From assembly GCF_026241335.1 (NCBI RefSeq), contig NZ_JAPHAV010000012.1, forward strand, positions 59,606 to 123,605: a DNA stretch of 64,000 nt, in the 5' to 3' direction. Made by a program: the position numbers and the translations under genes. This DNA is from Ochrobactrum chromiisoli. GTDB lineage: Bacteria; Pseudomonadota; Alphaproteobacteria; Rhizobiales; Rhizobiaceae. Positions 55,517 to 64,000 of the stretch are shown piece after piece. The notes under the pieces are model-generated. The model saw only the letters and a list, made by a program, of their open reading frames with translations. It had not been told where the DNA came from and did no database searches. Position 1 is the stretch's first letter. Every line of letters begins with the position of its first letter.

Positions 55517-56341
55517 ATGCATTATCTTAAGACGCTTGGCTTTTATCTGCTAGTTGCCATCATCATCCTTATCGCAGTGTTTCCGTTCTATTATGCGATC
55601 ATAACCAGTCTTAAATCGGGAACAGCACTGTTTCAGGTGGATTTCTGGCCAACGGATGTTTCCATCAGCAACTATACCGGCGTTCTCAGTCAGGGCAGTT
55701 TTCTTCGGAGTCTTGGTAATTCTTTGTTTGTTGCAACAGTTGTTGTCGCAATTTCACTGCTGCTTGCGATAACTGCCGCCTATGCGCTGGCCAGAGTGAA
55801 TTTTCGGGGTCGCGGGTTGCTCCTGCTCACCATTTTGTCGGTATCCATGTTTCCGCAAATTGCAGTGCTTGCAGGTTTGTTCGAACTGATCCGGTTCCTC
55901 GGTATATTCAATACGCCTCTGGCTCTGATCTTCTCCTATATGATCTTCACCTTGCCCTTCACGGTTTGGGTTCTGACAACCTTCATGCGTGATCTGCCGG
56001 TCGAGATTGAAGAGGCCGCGATCGTAGACGGGGCATCCCCATGGGTCATCATCACGCGTGTGTTTATGCCGCTCATGTGGCCGGCACTGGTGACAACGGG
56101 GCTATTGGCATTCATTTCTGCATGGAATGAGTTCCTGTTTGCACTGACTTTTACGTCGTCGGCGGGTCAGCGCACGGTTCCAGTGGCTATCGCGCTCTTG
56201 TCCGGCAGCAGTCAATTCGAAATCCCATGGGGCAATATCATGGCCGCATCGGTCATCGTAACAGTTCCCCTCGTCATCCTTGTGCTCATCTTCCAGCGGC
56301 GGATCGTATCCGGTCTGACTGCGGGTGGCGTGAAGGGATAG
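55517..56341 (+). CDS. thuG: Trehalose ABC permease 2
   Basis: 274 residues, MalG-like with six membrane segments and the EAA loop (EEAAIVDGASPWVIITRVFMPLM). Forms the heterodimeric channel with ThuF. Ten nt before thuK. Confidence 0.9.
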   Translation: MHYLKTLGFYLLVAIIILIAVFPFYYAIITSLKSGTALFQVDFWPTDVSISNYTGVLSQGSFLRSLGNSLFVATVVVAISLLLAITAAYALARVNFRGRGLLLLTILSVSMFPQIAVLAGLFELIRFLGIFNTPLALIFSYMIFTLPFTVWVLTTFMRDLPVEIEEAAIVDGASPWVIITRVFMPLMWPALVTTGLLAFISAWNEFLFALTFTSSAGQRTVPVAIALLSGSSQFEIPWGNIMAASVIVTVPLVILVLIFQRRIVSGLTAGGVKG

Positions 56342-56351
56342 GAGTTTACAT

Positions 56352-57359
56352 ATGGCACAGCTTCAATTGCGCGATGTGCGCAAATCATTCGGGAATTTTG
56401 AAGTTATCAAAGGCGTGGACATGGACATTCGCGCAGGCGAGTTCATGGTTTTTGTTGGTCCGTCCGGCTGTGGGAAATCCACGCTTCTGCGTCTGATCGC
56501 GGGCCTTGAGGAAATCACCTCTGGAAGCCTGTCTATCGACGGCGTGGTGGTTAACAGCTTGAGCCCGTCCAAACGGGGCATCTCCATGGTATTTCAGTCT
56601 TATGCACTTTACCCGCATATGACGGTTTACGAAAACATGGCCTTTGGCATGCAGCTGGCTGGCAAAGACAAACAGGAGTGCAAACGCCGTATCGAACAGT
56701 CGGCAGAAATGCTGCAACTAACCCCCTATCTCGAACGCTTGCCACGTCAGCTTTCAGGCGGCCAGCGTCAGCGCGTTGCGATCGGGCGCGCCATCGTCCG
56801 GGATCCGAAGGTGTTTCTTTTCGATGAGCCGCTGTCCAATCTTGATGCAGCGCTTCGCGTGGCAACGAGACTCGAAATTGCTAAACTCCATCAGAGTATG
56901 GAAGACACCACGATGATCTATGTGACACATGATCAGGTGGAAGCGATGACGCTGGCTGATCGCATCTGTGTGTTGCGCGATGGGCGGGTGGAGCAGATAG
57001 GGACGCCGCTAGAACTTTATGAAAAGCCCAACTCGCTTTTCGTCGCGGGCTTTATCGGCTCCCCAAAAATGAACCTGCTCGGTGGAAAATACGCAGAACA
57101 ATTCGCGACACACACGGTCGGGCTGCGGCCAGAGCACCTCCAGATCGTTTCGGACGAAGGTCTGTGGAGCGGTCGCGTGATCCACACGGAAATTCTCGGC
57201 TCGGATACATATGTCTATATTGATCTCGGTGCCGAAGAACCTCTGGTGGTTCGCGAAAGCGGCGTGTCAATCCGCAAACCCGGTGATTTGCTATCCATTG
57301 CGCCGACTGGCGAACGTATCCATCGCTTTGATGTGAATGGGCGTGCGCAGGACGGTTAG
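56352..57359 (+). CDS. thuK: Trehalose ABC ATPase (MalK type)
   Basis: 335 residues: Walker A GPSGCGKST, signature LSGGQRQRVAIGRAI, Walker B FLFDEPLSNLD (Glu present), H-loop YVTHDQVEAMTLADRI and a C-terminal regulatory TOBE-like domain. AGGAG lies upstream. Energises ThuEFG. Confidence 0.92.
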   Translation: MAQLQLRDVRKSFGNFEVIKGVDMDIRAGEFMVFVGPSGCGKSTLLRLIAGLEEITSGSLSIDGVVVNSLSPSKRGISMVFQSYALYPHMTVYENMAFGMQLAGKDKQECKRRIEQSAEMLQLTPYLERLPRQLSGGQRQRVAIGRAIVRDPKVFLFDEPLSNLDAALRVATRLEIAKLHQSMEDTTMIYVTHDQVEAMTLADRICVLRDGRVEQIGTPLELYEKPNSLFVAGFIGSPKMNLLGGKYAEQFATHTVGLRPEHLQIVSDEGLWSGRVIHTEILGSDTYVYIDLGAEEPLVVRESGVSIRKPGDLLSIAPTGERIHRFDVNGRAQDG

Positions 57360-57487
57360 ACCACCTTTCAAATCGAGAAATCTTTTTTGGAGCAATACGT
57401 TCAGGCACCGGCTTCATAAACCGGCGCGCATGTTCGCAAGGCTCAAATCCACACAAGGGCTGATAGCCGCAATTAAGGAGAATAGCC

Positions 57488-58273
57488 GTGTCTATACGCA
57501 CTATCGTCTGGGGTGAAAATGTCCACGAGCAGATCAATGAAACTGTTCGTGCTGTTTATCCGAATGGAATGCACAACACGATTGCAGACGCACTCAATGG
57601 CGATAGCACCATTGACGCCACCACGGCCACCTTGCAAGAGCCGGAGCACGGCCTCACGGAAGAACGTCTCGCCAACACGGATGTCCTGGTGTGGTGGGGG
57701 CATAAGGACCATGGCGGCGTAAAGGATGAAATTGTTGAGCGCGTTGCCAGACGCGTTTTTGAGGGCATGGGACTGATCGTGCTTCACTCAGGCCATTTTT
57801 CTAAAATTTTCAAGCGCTTGATGGGAACGCCCTGTGCGCTGAAATGGCGCGAAGCAGGCGAACGTGAGCGGGTCTGGGTTGTGAATCGGGGCCACCCCAT
57901 TGCACAGGGGCTGGATGAGAATTTTGTGCTTGAAAACGAAGAAATGTATGGCGAGCAATTTTCCGTTCCTGAACCGTTAGAAACGGTATTTATCTCATGG
58001 TTTGCGGGCGGTGAGGTATTTCGTTCAGGGCTCACATGGCGGCGCGGCGCAGGCAATATCTTCTACTTCCGTCCCGGCCACGAAACCTACCCCACCTATC
58101 ACGATGCGAATGTGCAAACCGTACTGCGTAACGCCGTCAAGTGGGCCTATAACCCTCAACCCGCATGGACTGATATTCACACGGCACCCAATGTCCCGGT
58201 CGATCAGGCTTTAGAGCCGATTGTCGAGCGGGGGCCTAAACTTCATAAGGCCGGTGAAGCCGGTTATCGTTGA
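57488..58273 (+). CDS. thuA: Trehalose utilisation protein ThuA
   Basis: 261 residues of the ThuA-like class-I-amidotransferase-fold family ([41 protein letters not shown]). GTG start with AAGGAG 7 nt upstream. Works with ThuB on disaccharides taken up by ThuEFGK, via 3-keto derivatives according to work on Rhizobiaceae. Overlaps or abuts thuB. Confidence 0.92.
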   Translation: MSIRTIVWGENVHEQINETVRAVYPNGMHNTIADALNGDSTIDATTATLQEPEHGLTEERLANTDVLVWWGHKDHGGVKDEIVERVARRVFEGMGLIVLHSGHFSKIFKRLMGTPCALKWREAGERERVWVVNRGHPIAQGLDENFVLENEEMYGEQFSVPEPLETVFISWFAGGEVFRSGLTWRRGAGNIFYFRPGHETYPTYHDANVQTVLRNAVKWAYNPQPAWTDIHTAPNVPVDQALEPIVERGPKLHKAGEAGYR

Positions 58274-58281
58274 GGTGCATG

Positions 58282-59328
58282 ATGCGTCTTCTTATTCTTG
58301 GAACTGGCGGCATGGCAAAGAACCATGCCGAGGCCTTCAAAGCCATAGATGGCGTTGAAGTGGTCGCAGCTTGTGACGTGTCAGCGGAACGCGTTGATGC
58401 ATTCTGCGAAAATCATGACATTCACGACCGCTTCACGCGGCTGGAGGATGCTCTTGAATGGAACCGCTTTGATGCTGTTGCAAATGTGACGCCGGATGCG
58501 ATCCATCATCCGACGTCATTGGCGCTCATCGGCGCTGGCAAACATATCTTTTGCGAAAAGCCGCTTGCAGAGAGCTACGACAAAGCCGCTGAAATGGCTG
58601 ATGCTGCCGAGCAGGCGGGCATCATCAATATGGTCAATCTTACATATCGCAATGTCGCTCCTTTACAAAAGGCACGCGACATTGTGATGTCTGGCGAAAT
58701 CGGTCAGGTACGTCACTTCGAAGCTTCTTATCTGCAAAGCTGGCTTGTTTCAAAAGCCTGGGGTGACTGGAAAACCGAGAGCAAGTGGCTCTGGAGGCTT
58801 TCCACGCGCCACGGTTCCAATGGGGTTCTTGGCGATGTTGGCATTCACATTCTTGATTTTGCATCCTATGCGATCGGCAGCGATGTGGAACGGGCATCGG
58901 CCCGATTGAAGACCTTCGACAAGGCCGACAACAATCAAATCGGTGAATATGTGCTGGATGCGAACGACAGCTTTGTAATGACGGCGGAATATTCAAACGG
59001 TGCGCTTGGCGTCATACATGCCAGCCGCTGGGCAACAGGTCATCTTAATGAATTGCGATTGCGCATTCATGGCGACAAAGGCGCGCTTGAAGTCATTCAT
59101 ACACCGACAGGTTCCACCCTTCGTGGTTCAATCGGGGAAGATATTGAGACACCGGTGTGGCGCGAGATTGAAGTAAGCCCCGTCGAAACCAATTATCAGC
59201 GGTTTGCACGAGCAGTAGCGGATGGGGTTGGTCTGGAGCCGAACTTCCGTCACGCTGCAAATCTTCAACGCGTTCTTGATCACGCGATGAATGTGGATCA
59301 GCCTTTGCCACAGGTGGTGAATATCTGA
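58282..59328 (+). CDS. thuB: Trehalose utilisation oxidoreductase ThuB (Gfo/Idh/MocA)
   Basis: 348 residues. NAD(P)-binding GTGGMAKNHAEAF at the N-terminus, the EKPLAES motif of the family, and a C-terminal dimerisation/substrate domain (WRLSTRHGSNGVLGDVGIHILD). GAGG lies 6 nt before ATG 58282; ATG 58279 is possible. Last gene of the operon. Confidence 0.9.
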   Translation: MRLLILGTGGMAKNHAEAFKAIDGVEVVAACDVSAERVDAFCENHDIHDRFTRLEDALEWNRFDAVANVTPDAIHHPTSLALIGAGKHIFCEKPLAESYDKAAEMADAAEQAGIINMVNLTYRNVAPLQKARDIVMSGEIGQVRHFEASYLQSWLVSKAWGDWKTESKWLWRLSTRHGSNGVLGDVGIHILDFASYAIGSDVERASARLKTFDKADNNQIGEYVLDANDSFVMTAEYSNGALGVIHASRWATGHLNELRLRIHGDKGALEVIHTPTGSTLRGSIGEDIETPVWREIEVSPVETNYQRFARAVADGVGLEPNFRHAANLQRVLDHAMNVDQPLPQVVNI

Positions 59329-59490
59329 CCGGTCCGGGCGCTATCCTTAGGAAACTGGCCCATAGTGCACTCCTCTGTTTAACGCGCAATAATGCACCAT
59401 CACACTCCAGGGCTAAACACATCTACCATGCCATAGAAGCGGGGGACTTGACGATGCGAAATTTGCCAGACGGTGCCAAGCCAATAATGA

Positions 59491-59518
59491 AAAAAGCCCG
59501 CAATTACGCGGGCTTTTT
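59491..59518. terminator. Bidirectional terminator between thuB and guaA
   Basis: AAAAAGCCCGC / GCGGGCTTTTT around a six-base loop; serves convergent thuB and guaA. Confidence 0.9.
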
Positions 59519-59561
59519 ATGTTTTAATGATCGTTGGTGCCGGTCTATGCCGGACGCGGGA

Positions 59562-61124
59562 TCATTCCCACTCGATTGTGCCCGGAGGCTTCGACGTCAC
59601 GTCATAGACCACGCGGTTGATGCCACGGACTTCATTAATGATACGGGTGGCCGCATTGCCAAGGAAGTTCATGTCGTAGTGGTAGAAGTCCGCCGTCATA
59701 CCGTCGACCGAAGTCACAGCACGCAGCGCGCAGACGAATTCATAAGTCCGGCCATCACCCATAACGCCAACGGTCTGAACCGGAAGCAGAACGGCAAATG
59801 CCTGCCAGATGACATCATAAAGGCCAGCCTTGCGGATTTCATCAAGATAAATCGCATCGGCTTCGCGCAGAATTTCAAGCTTTTCGCGCGTGATACCACC
59901 GGGGCAGCGGATCGCAAGACCTGGACCAGGGAATGGATGCCGCCCGATAAAGCTGTCAGGAAGGCCGAGTTCCTTGCCCAGCACACGCACTTCATCTTTG
60001 AAAAGTTCGCGCAGAGGCTCGACAAGCTGCATGTTCATGCGTTCTGGCAAGCCGCCAACATTGTGGTGCGACTTGATTGTGACCGAAGGCCCGCCCGTAA
60101 ATGAAACGCTTTCAATAACGTCAGGATACAACGTGCCCTGTGCGAGGAAATCTGCGCCGCCAAGCTTTTTCGCTTCCTCTTCGAAAACTTCAATAAACAG
60201 ACGACCGATGGTCTTCCGCTTCTTTTCCGGATCATTCTCACCTTCGAGAGCGTCAATGAATCGGTCCTGCGCATCCACCAAGATCAGCGGCAGATTATAA
60301 TGCTCCCTAAACATCGCAACCACATCGGCAGCCTCGTTCTTACGCATCAAACCATGATCAACGAGGATACAGGTCAGCTGGTCGCCAACGGCTTCATGAA
60401 TCAGAAGGGCTGCAACGGACGAGTCAACGCCGCCGGAGAGCGCGCAGATAACCTTACCCTTGCCCACCTGCTTGCGAATGGCCTCTACAGCCTGTTCACG
60501 GTAAGCAGACATGGTCCAGTCTGGCTTGATACCAACAATGTTGTGAACGAAATTCTGGATCAGCTTTGCGCCATCAGGTGTGTGCACAACTTCCGGGTGG
60601 AACTGCACAGCAAAATATTTGCGTTTTTCGTCCGAAATGGCCGCGAAAGGCGCATTGGGCGATGTCCCGATAACCCTGAAACCTTCCGGCAGTGCGGTGA
60701 CACGGTCGCCATGGCTCATCCAGACTTGGTGACGGGTGCCCTTGGCCCAGATGCCAGCGAACAATGCGCTGTCTTCCTGAACTTCAAGAAACGCGCGACC
60801 GAATTCACGGTCGTGGCCGCTTTCGACCTTACCACCCAGCTGCGCGCACATGGTCTGCTCGCCATAGCAGATACCGAGAACTGGAATTCCAGCCTCGAAA
60901 ATTGCCTGTGGCGCGCGCGGGCTGCCAATGTCCGTTGTCGAGTGTGGACTCCCCGACAGGATCACAGCCTTCGGGTTGATGCGCTTATAGGCATCTTCCG
61001 CAGACTGGAACGGAACGATTTCGGAATAAACTCCGGCCTCGCGCACGCGGCGTGCAATCAGCTGCGTGACCTGGCTGCCAAAGTCGATGATAAGGATAGT
61101 GTCAGGATGTGCTGTGGTGCTCAT
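59562..61124 (-). CDS. guaA: GMP synthase (glutamine-hydrolysing)
   Basis: 520 residues. The glutaminase domain has the nucleophile Cys in GICYGEQT and HPEV; the ATP pyrophosphatase domain has SGGVDSS; the C-terminal dimer domain ends PPGTIEWE. Converts XMP to GMP with glutamine and ATP. ATG 61124 (MSTTAHPD) preferred over 61133. Housekeeping gene. Confidence 0.97.
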   Translation of the reverse strand: MSTTAHPDTILIIDFGSQVTQLIARRVREAGVYSEIVPFQSAEDAYKRINPKAVILSGSPHSTTDIGSPRAPQAIFEAGIPVLGICYGEQTMCAQLGGKVESGHDREFGRAFLEVQEDSALFAGIWAKGTRHQVWMSHGDRVTALPEGFRVIGTSPNAPFAAISDEKRKYFAVQFHPEVVHTPDGAKLIQNFVHNIVGIKPDWTMSAYREQAVEAIRKQVGKGKVICALSGGVDSSVAALLIHEAVGDQLTCILVDHGLMRKNEAADVVAMFREHYNLPLILVDAQDRFIDALEGENDPEKKRKTIGRLFIEVFEEEAKKLGGADFLAQGTLYPDVIESVSFTGGPSVTIKSHHNVGGLPERMNMQLVEPLRELFKDEVRVLGKELGLPDSFIGRHPFPGPGLAIRCPGGITREKLEILREADAIYLDEIRKAGLYDVIWQAFAVLLPVQTVGVMGDGRTYEFVCALRAVTSVDGMTADFYHYDMNFLGNAATRIINEVRGINRVVYDVTSKPPGTIEWE

Positions 61125-61203
61125 GCCGAGCATCTAGATAAAAAGCCGCAAAAATGCAATGGTCGAAGTGCCGCGTTTCAACAATCAAACCAAGAAAACT
61201 TAC

Positions 61204-61854
61204 CTATCCTGACATATCCTTGTCAGGAAGTGTCACGGCACCATTCAGAATAGCGTTTTCGAGATCCTCCACAGCGCTCGCAAGCTTCTGATCAATGACA
61301 TGCAGATACTCTGTCCAGTCGCCGACATGCTGCAATTCACGGGTACCATCGGAAATGCCACGCAACCCTATCAGGGCAACGCCAAAGGCCTGACAGGCGC
61401 GCAAACAGGCATAGGTCTCCATATCGACCATGTCGGTTGCGATTGTCTCATAGGCTTTGCCCGAAACAATGTTTGCGCCCGTTGACAGCGATGCATCTGG
61501 CAGCCCCGGAACAAGGCAAGGCAGATCAATCATTGCAGGTAAATCAAGAAAGGGTGTGCGGCCTTTTTCAAATCCGATAGGCGAAGCATCCATATCGCGA
61601 TAAGCGACCGATGAAACCTGAAACACCTCTGTTTGGGGAAGCCTCGCCGATCCGGCGGAGCCGACACAGACGACCAGATCAGGCAATTCACCCTGCTGTT
61701 CAAGCACAGTCAGAATACGTGTCAGATTGACGGACGCCTCGACCGGACCCACGCCGATCATCAGCGGCAAAAAAAGCGAACTGAGATGCGGGCCATATTC
61801 CGCCTCGGTCGCCATCACATACAGAAGCCGTTTGCCTGCAAGGGTTTTGATCAT
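61204..61854 (-). CDS. mtnN: 5'-methylthioadenosine/S-adenosylhomocysteine nucleosidase
   Basis: 216 residues of the purine nucleoside phosphorylase-like family: IGVGPVEAS, VCVGSAGSA and the ribose-binding MVDMETYA (Glu) with catalytic Asp in GISDGT. Hydrolyses MTA/SAH to adenine and thioribose. Overlaps the thioesterase gene stop by 4 nt. Confidence 0.88.
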   Translation of the reverse strand: MIKTLAGKRLLYVMATEAEYGPHLSSLFLPLMIGVGPVEASVNLTRILTVLEQQGELPDLVVCVGSAGSARLPQTEVFQVSSVAYRDMDASPIGFEKGRTPFLDLPAMIDLPCLVPGLPDASLSTGANIVSGKAYETIATDMVDMETYACLRACQAFGVALIGLRGISDGTRELQHVGDWTEYLHVIDQKLASAVEDLENAILNGAVTLPDKDMSG

Positions 61855-62306
61855 CCCTTTAGCCCCTCGCGGTCCTGAACAACCATCATCGTGCCTGTCA
61901 TGGTTGCAATAAGCCGCACTTCCGTATCTGTGACTGCAAAAGCCTGTCCATCGCTGACCATAATCGTGCGCCCAGGCTTGGTCACCTCGCCACGAAACAG
62001 GAAACGATCGCCTCTGCCGGGGGCAAGCAGATTAACCTTAAATTCGATTGTCAGAACCGCAGCATCCGTTGGCATAAGGCTAAGCGCTGCATAACCGCAG
62101 GCTGTGTCGAGTGCTGCAGAAATTATACCGGCATGAAGAATGCCGTGTTGCTGCGTCAGCTCTTCGCGAAACGGCATTTCGACCTCGACAATGCCCGGTT
62201 CACAACGTGTCAGCTGTGCACCGATGAGCTTCATCGCTGCCTGACGGTCAAAACTCTCCTCGACACGCTGTTTGAAATCCGGTTCCGCAATTCGATGCGC
62301 TGGCAT
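61851..62306 (-). CDS. PaaI-like hotdog thioesterase
   Basis: 151 residues with the hotdog-fold signature HGILHAGIISAALDTACGYAA (the acidic Asp within it is the usual catalytic residue) and TIEFKVNLLAPG. Probably hydrolyses an acyl- or aryl-CoA. Coupled to mtnN by a 4-nt overlap. Confidence 0.85.
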   Translation of the reverse strand: MPAHRIAEPDFKQRVEESFDRQAAMKLIGAQLTRCEPGIVEVEMPFREELTQQHGILHAGIISAALDTACGYAALSLMPTDAAVLTIEFKVNLLAPGRGDRFLFRGEVTKPGRTIMVSDGQAFAVTDTEVRLIATMTGTMMVVQDREGLKG

Positions 62307-62321
62307 TAAGCTCCCCCAAGC

Positions 62322-63611
62322 TTAATTGTGCTTTTCCAAGACACTTACATAAAATCCGTCCGTGTCAATGGAAAGCGGAGAAAATACGGCGCCATGCGCA
62401 GGAAAAACCGGCTCTACCCCGGCTGCATCTCCTGTAACGGCTTTCCAGACTGCCTTGGGAGATTTTTCCGTAAAGTTGCTGTTTTCAGCAAGGAAGCGCT
62501 CGACCTGACGCGTATTCTCTTCGGCAAAGAGCGAACAGGTCACGTAAACCAGCCTGCCGCCGGGCTTCACGTAATGTTTCGCCGCCTCAAGCACCTCGCG
62601 CTGATCCTGCACACGCCGCTCCAGCTGCTGATCATTGAGACGCCATTTTGCATCCGGCCTGCGCCGCCACGTGCCCGAACCTGTGCATGGCGCATCTGTC
62701 AGCACAAGGTCCATGCGCTCAATAAGCGGAGCGAGCGCATCGAGATTGCCATGCACCTGTGTGTTGCGAACCCCTGCCCGCTGCAAACGGTCATGCATGG
62801 GCGAAAGACGCGCGCGTTCGGCATCATAGGCATGGACCTGGCCACTGTTGCGCATGACCGAAGCCAGCGCCAGCGTCTTGCCACCTGCACCTGCGCAATA
62901 ATCCAGCACCTGTTCGCCCGGCTTTGCACCAGCAAAAAGTGCCGCAAGCTGCGAGCCCAGATCCTGTACCTCGAACCAGCCATCCAGAAATGTCTGATCC
63001 GTCTGCACATTGGGATGACGGCCCAAAGCCTCAATCGGAGGAATGCGCAAAGCCTGCTGAAGCAATGGCGCTTTGGCAGCCCCCGCTTTTTCCAGTGCTT
63101 CAAGAACGGCTTCGGGCGTTGTTTTCAGCAGATTGACCCGAAGATCAACCGGCGGACGCATGGAAAGCGCAGCCGCTTCTTCTACCCAGCGCTCACCAAA
63201 CAACTCTTCCAGCGAAGGCACGCACCATTCAGGTACATCGGCCCGGATATAAGCAGGGGCGTCAGTGACGGCTCGCGTTGCCCATGCTTCGCGGGGAGCA
63301 GATTCCAGAGGTTCTGGGGCAAATTTATCGCCATTGAGCGTTGCGTCAATTGCATCAAAATCCATGCCGCCTTCTGAAACCAGCGCGCCATAAGCAAGCG
63401 CGCGCGCATCATCAGCATCCATGCGCCACGCGATGGATAGTTTGCGCCGCAACGCGTCATAAACAATATTGCCAATGACCGCACGATCACCCGCGCCGGC
63501 AAAGCGGTGCGACGCACCCCAATCCTTCAGCGCATCGGAAGCCGGGCGCTTGTTTGCTTCAATATCATTCAAAACCTCGATTGCCGCCTGAAGGCGTCCG
63601 CCAAGCCGCAT
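62322..63611 (-). CDS. rsmB: RsmB/Nol1-Nop2-family rRNA cytosine-C5 methyltransferase
   Basis: 429 residues from ATG 63611 (GGAG upstream; the frame extends to 63668 without support). N-terminal NusB-like region, SAM-binding VLDYCAGAGGKTLALAS, DAPCTGSGTWRRRPD with the release Cys, and VYVTCSLFAEEN with the catalytic Cys. Modifies 16S rRNA. Confidence 0.9.
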   Translation of the reverse strand: MRLGGRLQAAIEVLNDIEANKRPASDALKDWGASHRFAGAGDRAVIGNIVYDALRRKLSIAWRMDADDARALAYGALVSEGGMDFDAIDATLNGDKFAPEPLESAPREAWATRAVTDAPAYIRADVPEWCVPSLEELFGERWVEEAAALSMRPPVDLRVNLLKTTPEAVLEALEKAGAAKAPLLQQALRIPPIEALGRHPNVQTDQTFLDGWFEVQDLGSQLAALFAGAKPGEQVLDYCAGAGGKTLALASVMRNSGQVHAYDAERARLSPMHDRLQRAGVRNTQVHGNLDALAPLIERMDLVLTDAPCTGSGTWRRRPDAKWRLNDQQLERRVQDQREVLEAAKHYVKPGGRLVYVTCSLFAEENTRQVERFLAENSNFTEKSPKAVWKAVTGDAAGVEPVFPAHGAVFSPLSIDTDGFYVSVLEKHN

Positions 63612-63767
63612 TTCAGCTCCTTCACATTTGTTGTGTCGGGCATAGCCTTCATTGAGGGGAAAAGGCAATCAACAATTAAAACGAACCGATTTTAGAAAGC
63701 GCTTAGAACATAAGCCAACCCACGTAAAACGCCAATCTGTTTCAATCAGATCGGCTCTTTGAAAGCA

Positions 63768-63796
63768 AAAAGCCGGAGCGGGGGCATCCGGCTTTT
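63768..63796 (-). terminator. Terminator of the catalase gene
   Basis: AAAAGCCGGA / TCCGGCTTTT; on the minus strand followed by T residues, 25 nt after the catalase stop. Confidence 0.8.
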
Positions 63797-63821
63797 CACG
63801 AAATGAAGAAGCTTACGGAGG

Positions 63822-64000
63822 TTATTCCGCGGCATCCACTTCCTCATTAACTGCAATCGTATTTGCCTGATACCCGTGCGCCGTCTTGAGCGCCGCACGC
63901 ACACCGGCTTCATAATCAGGATGTACAAGCTTGAAGTGCGCCAACTGGCGTTCGACGATAAAGCCCGGCACACCGCCCATGGCTGCTGCAATGTTTGAGA
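63822..64000 (-). CDS. katA: Catalase, C-terminal fragment (runs off window)
   Basis: The last 58 codons read [20 protein letters not shown] and then [17 protein letters not shown], the C-terminal helix region of small-subunit haem catalases (compare RQxxHFxxxDPxYG). The gene continues beyond 64000. The stop is TAA at 63822-63824. Confidence 0.8.
   Translation of the reverse strand, partial: SNIAAAMGGVPGFIVERQLAHFKLVHPDYEAGVRAALKTAHGYQANTIAVNEEVDAAE

Noticed and set aside
62328..63377. 349-residue plus-strand ORF opposite rsmB
   Set aside because: Antisense to a clearly recognised methyltransferase; no start signal.
1..64000. CRISPR arrays, tRNA and rRNA genes
   Set aside because: No regularly spaced repeats and no cloverleaf or rRNA-like sequence were noticed by eye. 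A tRNAscan/Infernal run would be decisive.

Overview
The window looks like alphaproteobacterial DNA, most likely Brucellaceae (Ochrobactrum/Brucella type). The evidence is a complete thuR-EFGKAB trehalose locus, a guaA-mtnN-thioesterase-rsmB-katA block, a Rhizobiales-type intergenic palindrome at about 29.2 kb, and IS and accessory genes typical of that group. I saw no rRNA, tRNA or CRISPR array.

Layout. (1) About 1-29.2 kb is an AT-richer accessory island. It starts with a soluble FtsH-like AAA/M41 protease and a probable minus-strand small RNA with an anti-Shine-Dalgarno loop. Several unknown genes follow: a DUF5677-like protein, a cysteine-protease-like protein whose tail was replaced by an IS end, an ASCH-domain gene with an ATA in the start position, and a nucleotidyltransferase gene split by an intact IS407-group element with a 4-bp target duplication. 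Next come a large SF1 helicase with a membrane-protein neighbour, and a compact graspetide-type RiPP operon (precursor with three core repeats, ATP-grasp ligase, membrane protein). A serine recombinase-ParB-ParB trio follows, then a Tn7-like tnsA-tnsB-tnsC-tniQ module whose tnsA reading frame is broken.

(2) About 29.6-43.9 kb is a visibly GC-richer ketone-degradation locus. Two operons converge on a shared terminator. The plus-strand operon encodes a CobW-type metallochaperone, its own sigma-54 factor and a 3-oxoacid CoA-transferase (scoAB). The minus-strand operon encodes a five-subunit ATP-dependent ketone carboxylase, organised like acetophenone carboxylase. A sigma-54 activator of the AcoR type is divergent to cobW, and both operons have good -24/-12 promoters. 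The reading is ketone + CO2 to 3-oxoacid (acetoacetate if acetone), then activation to the CoA ester, with regulator and sigma factor encoded in the cluster.

(3) About 44-51.6 kb starts with an IS5 remnant. A metabolic cluster follows: a PLP dehydratase, an ornithine cyclodeaminase-family imine reductase, a taurine/nitrate-type ABC importer whose ATPase has lost the Walker B glutamate, a PrpF/4-oxalomesaconate tautomerase-family isomerase, and a divergent LysR regulator.

(4) About 51.7-64 kb is backbone: thuR and thuEFGKAB, then guaA, mtnN, a PaaI-like thioesterase, rsmB and the 3' end of a catalase gene.

The most novel-looking system is the graspetide operon at 14.96-16.95 kb. Its precursor has a microviridin-like leader motif and three Thr-rich/Asp-Glu-rich repeats, and the third gene is an unusual three-TM protein in place of an obvious transporter.
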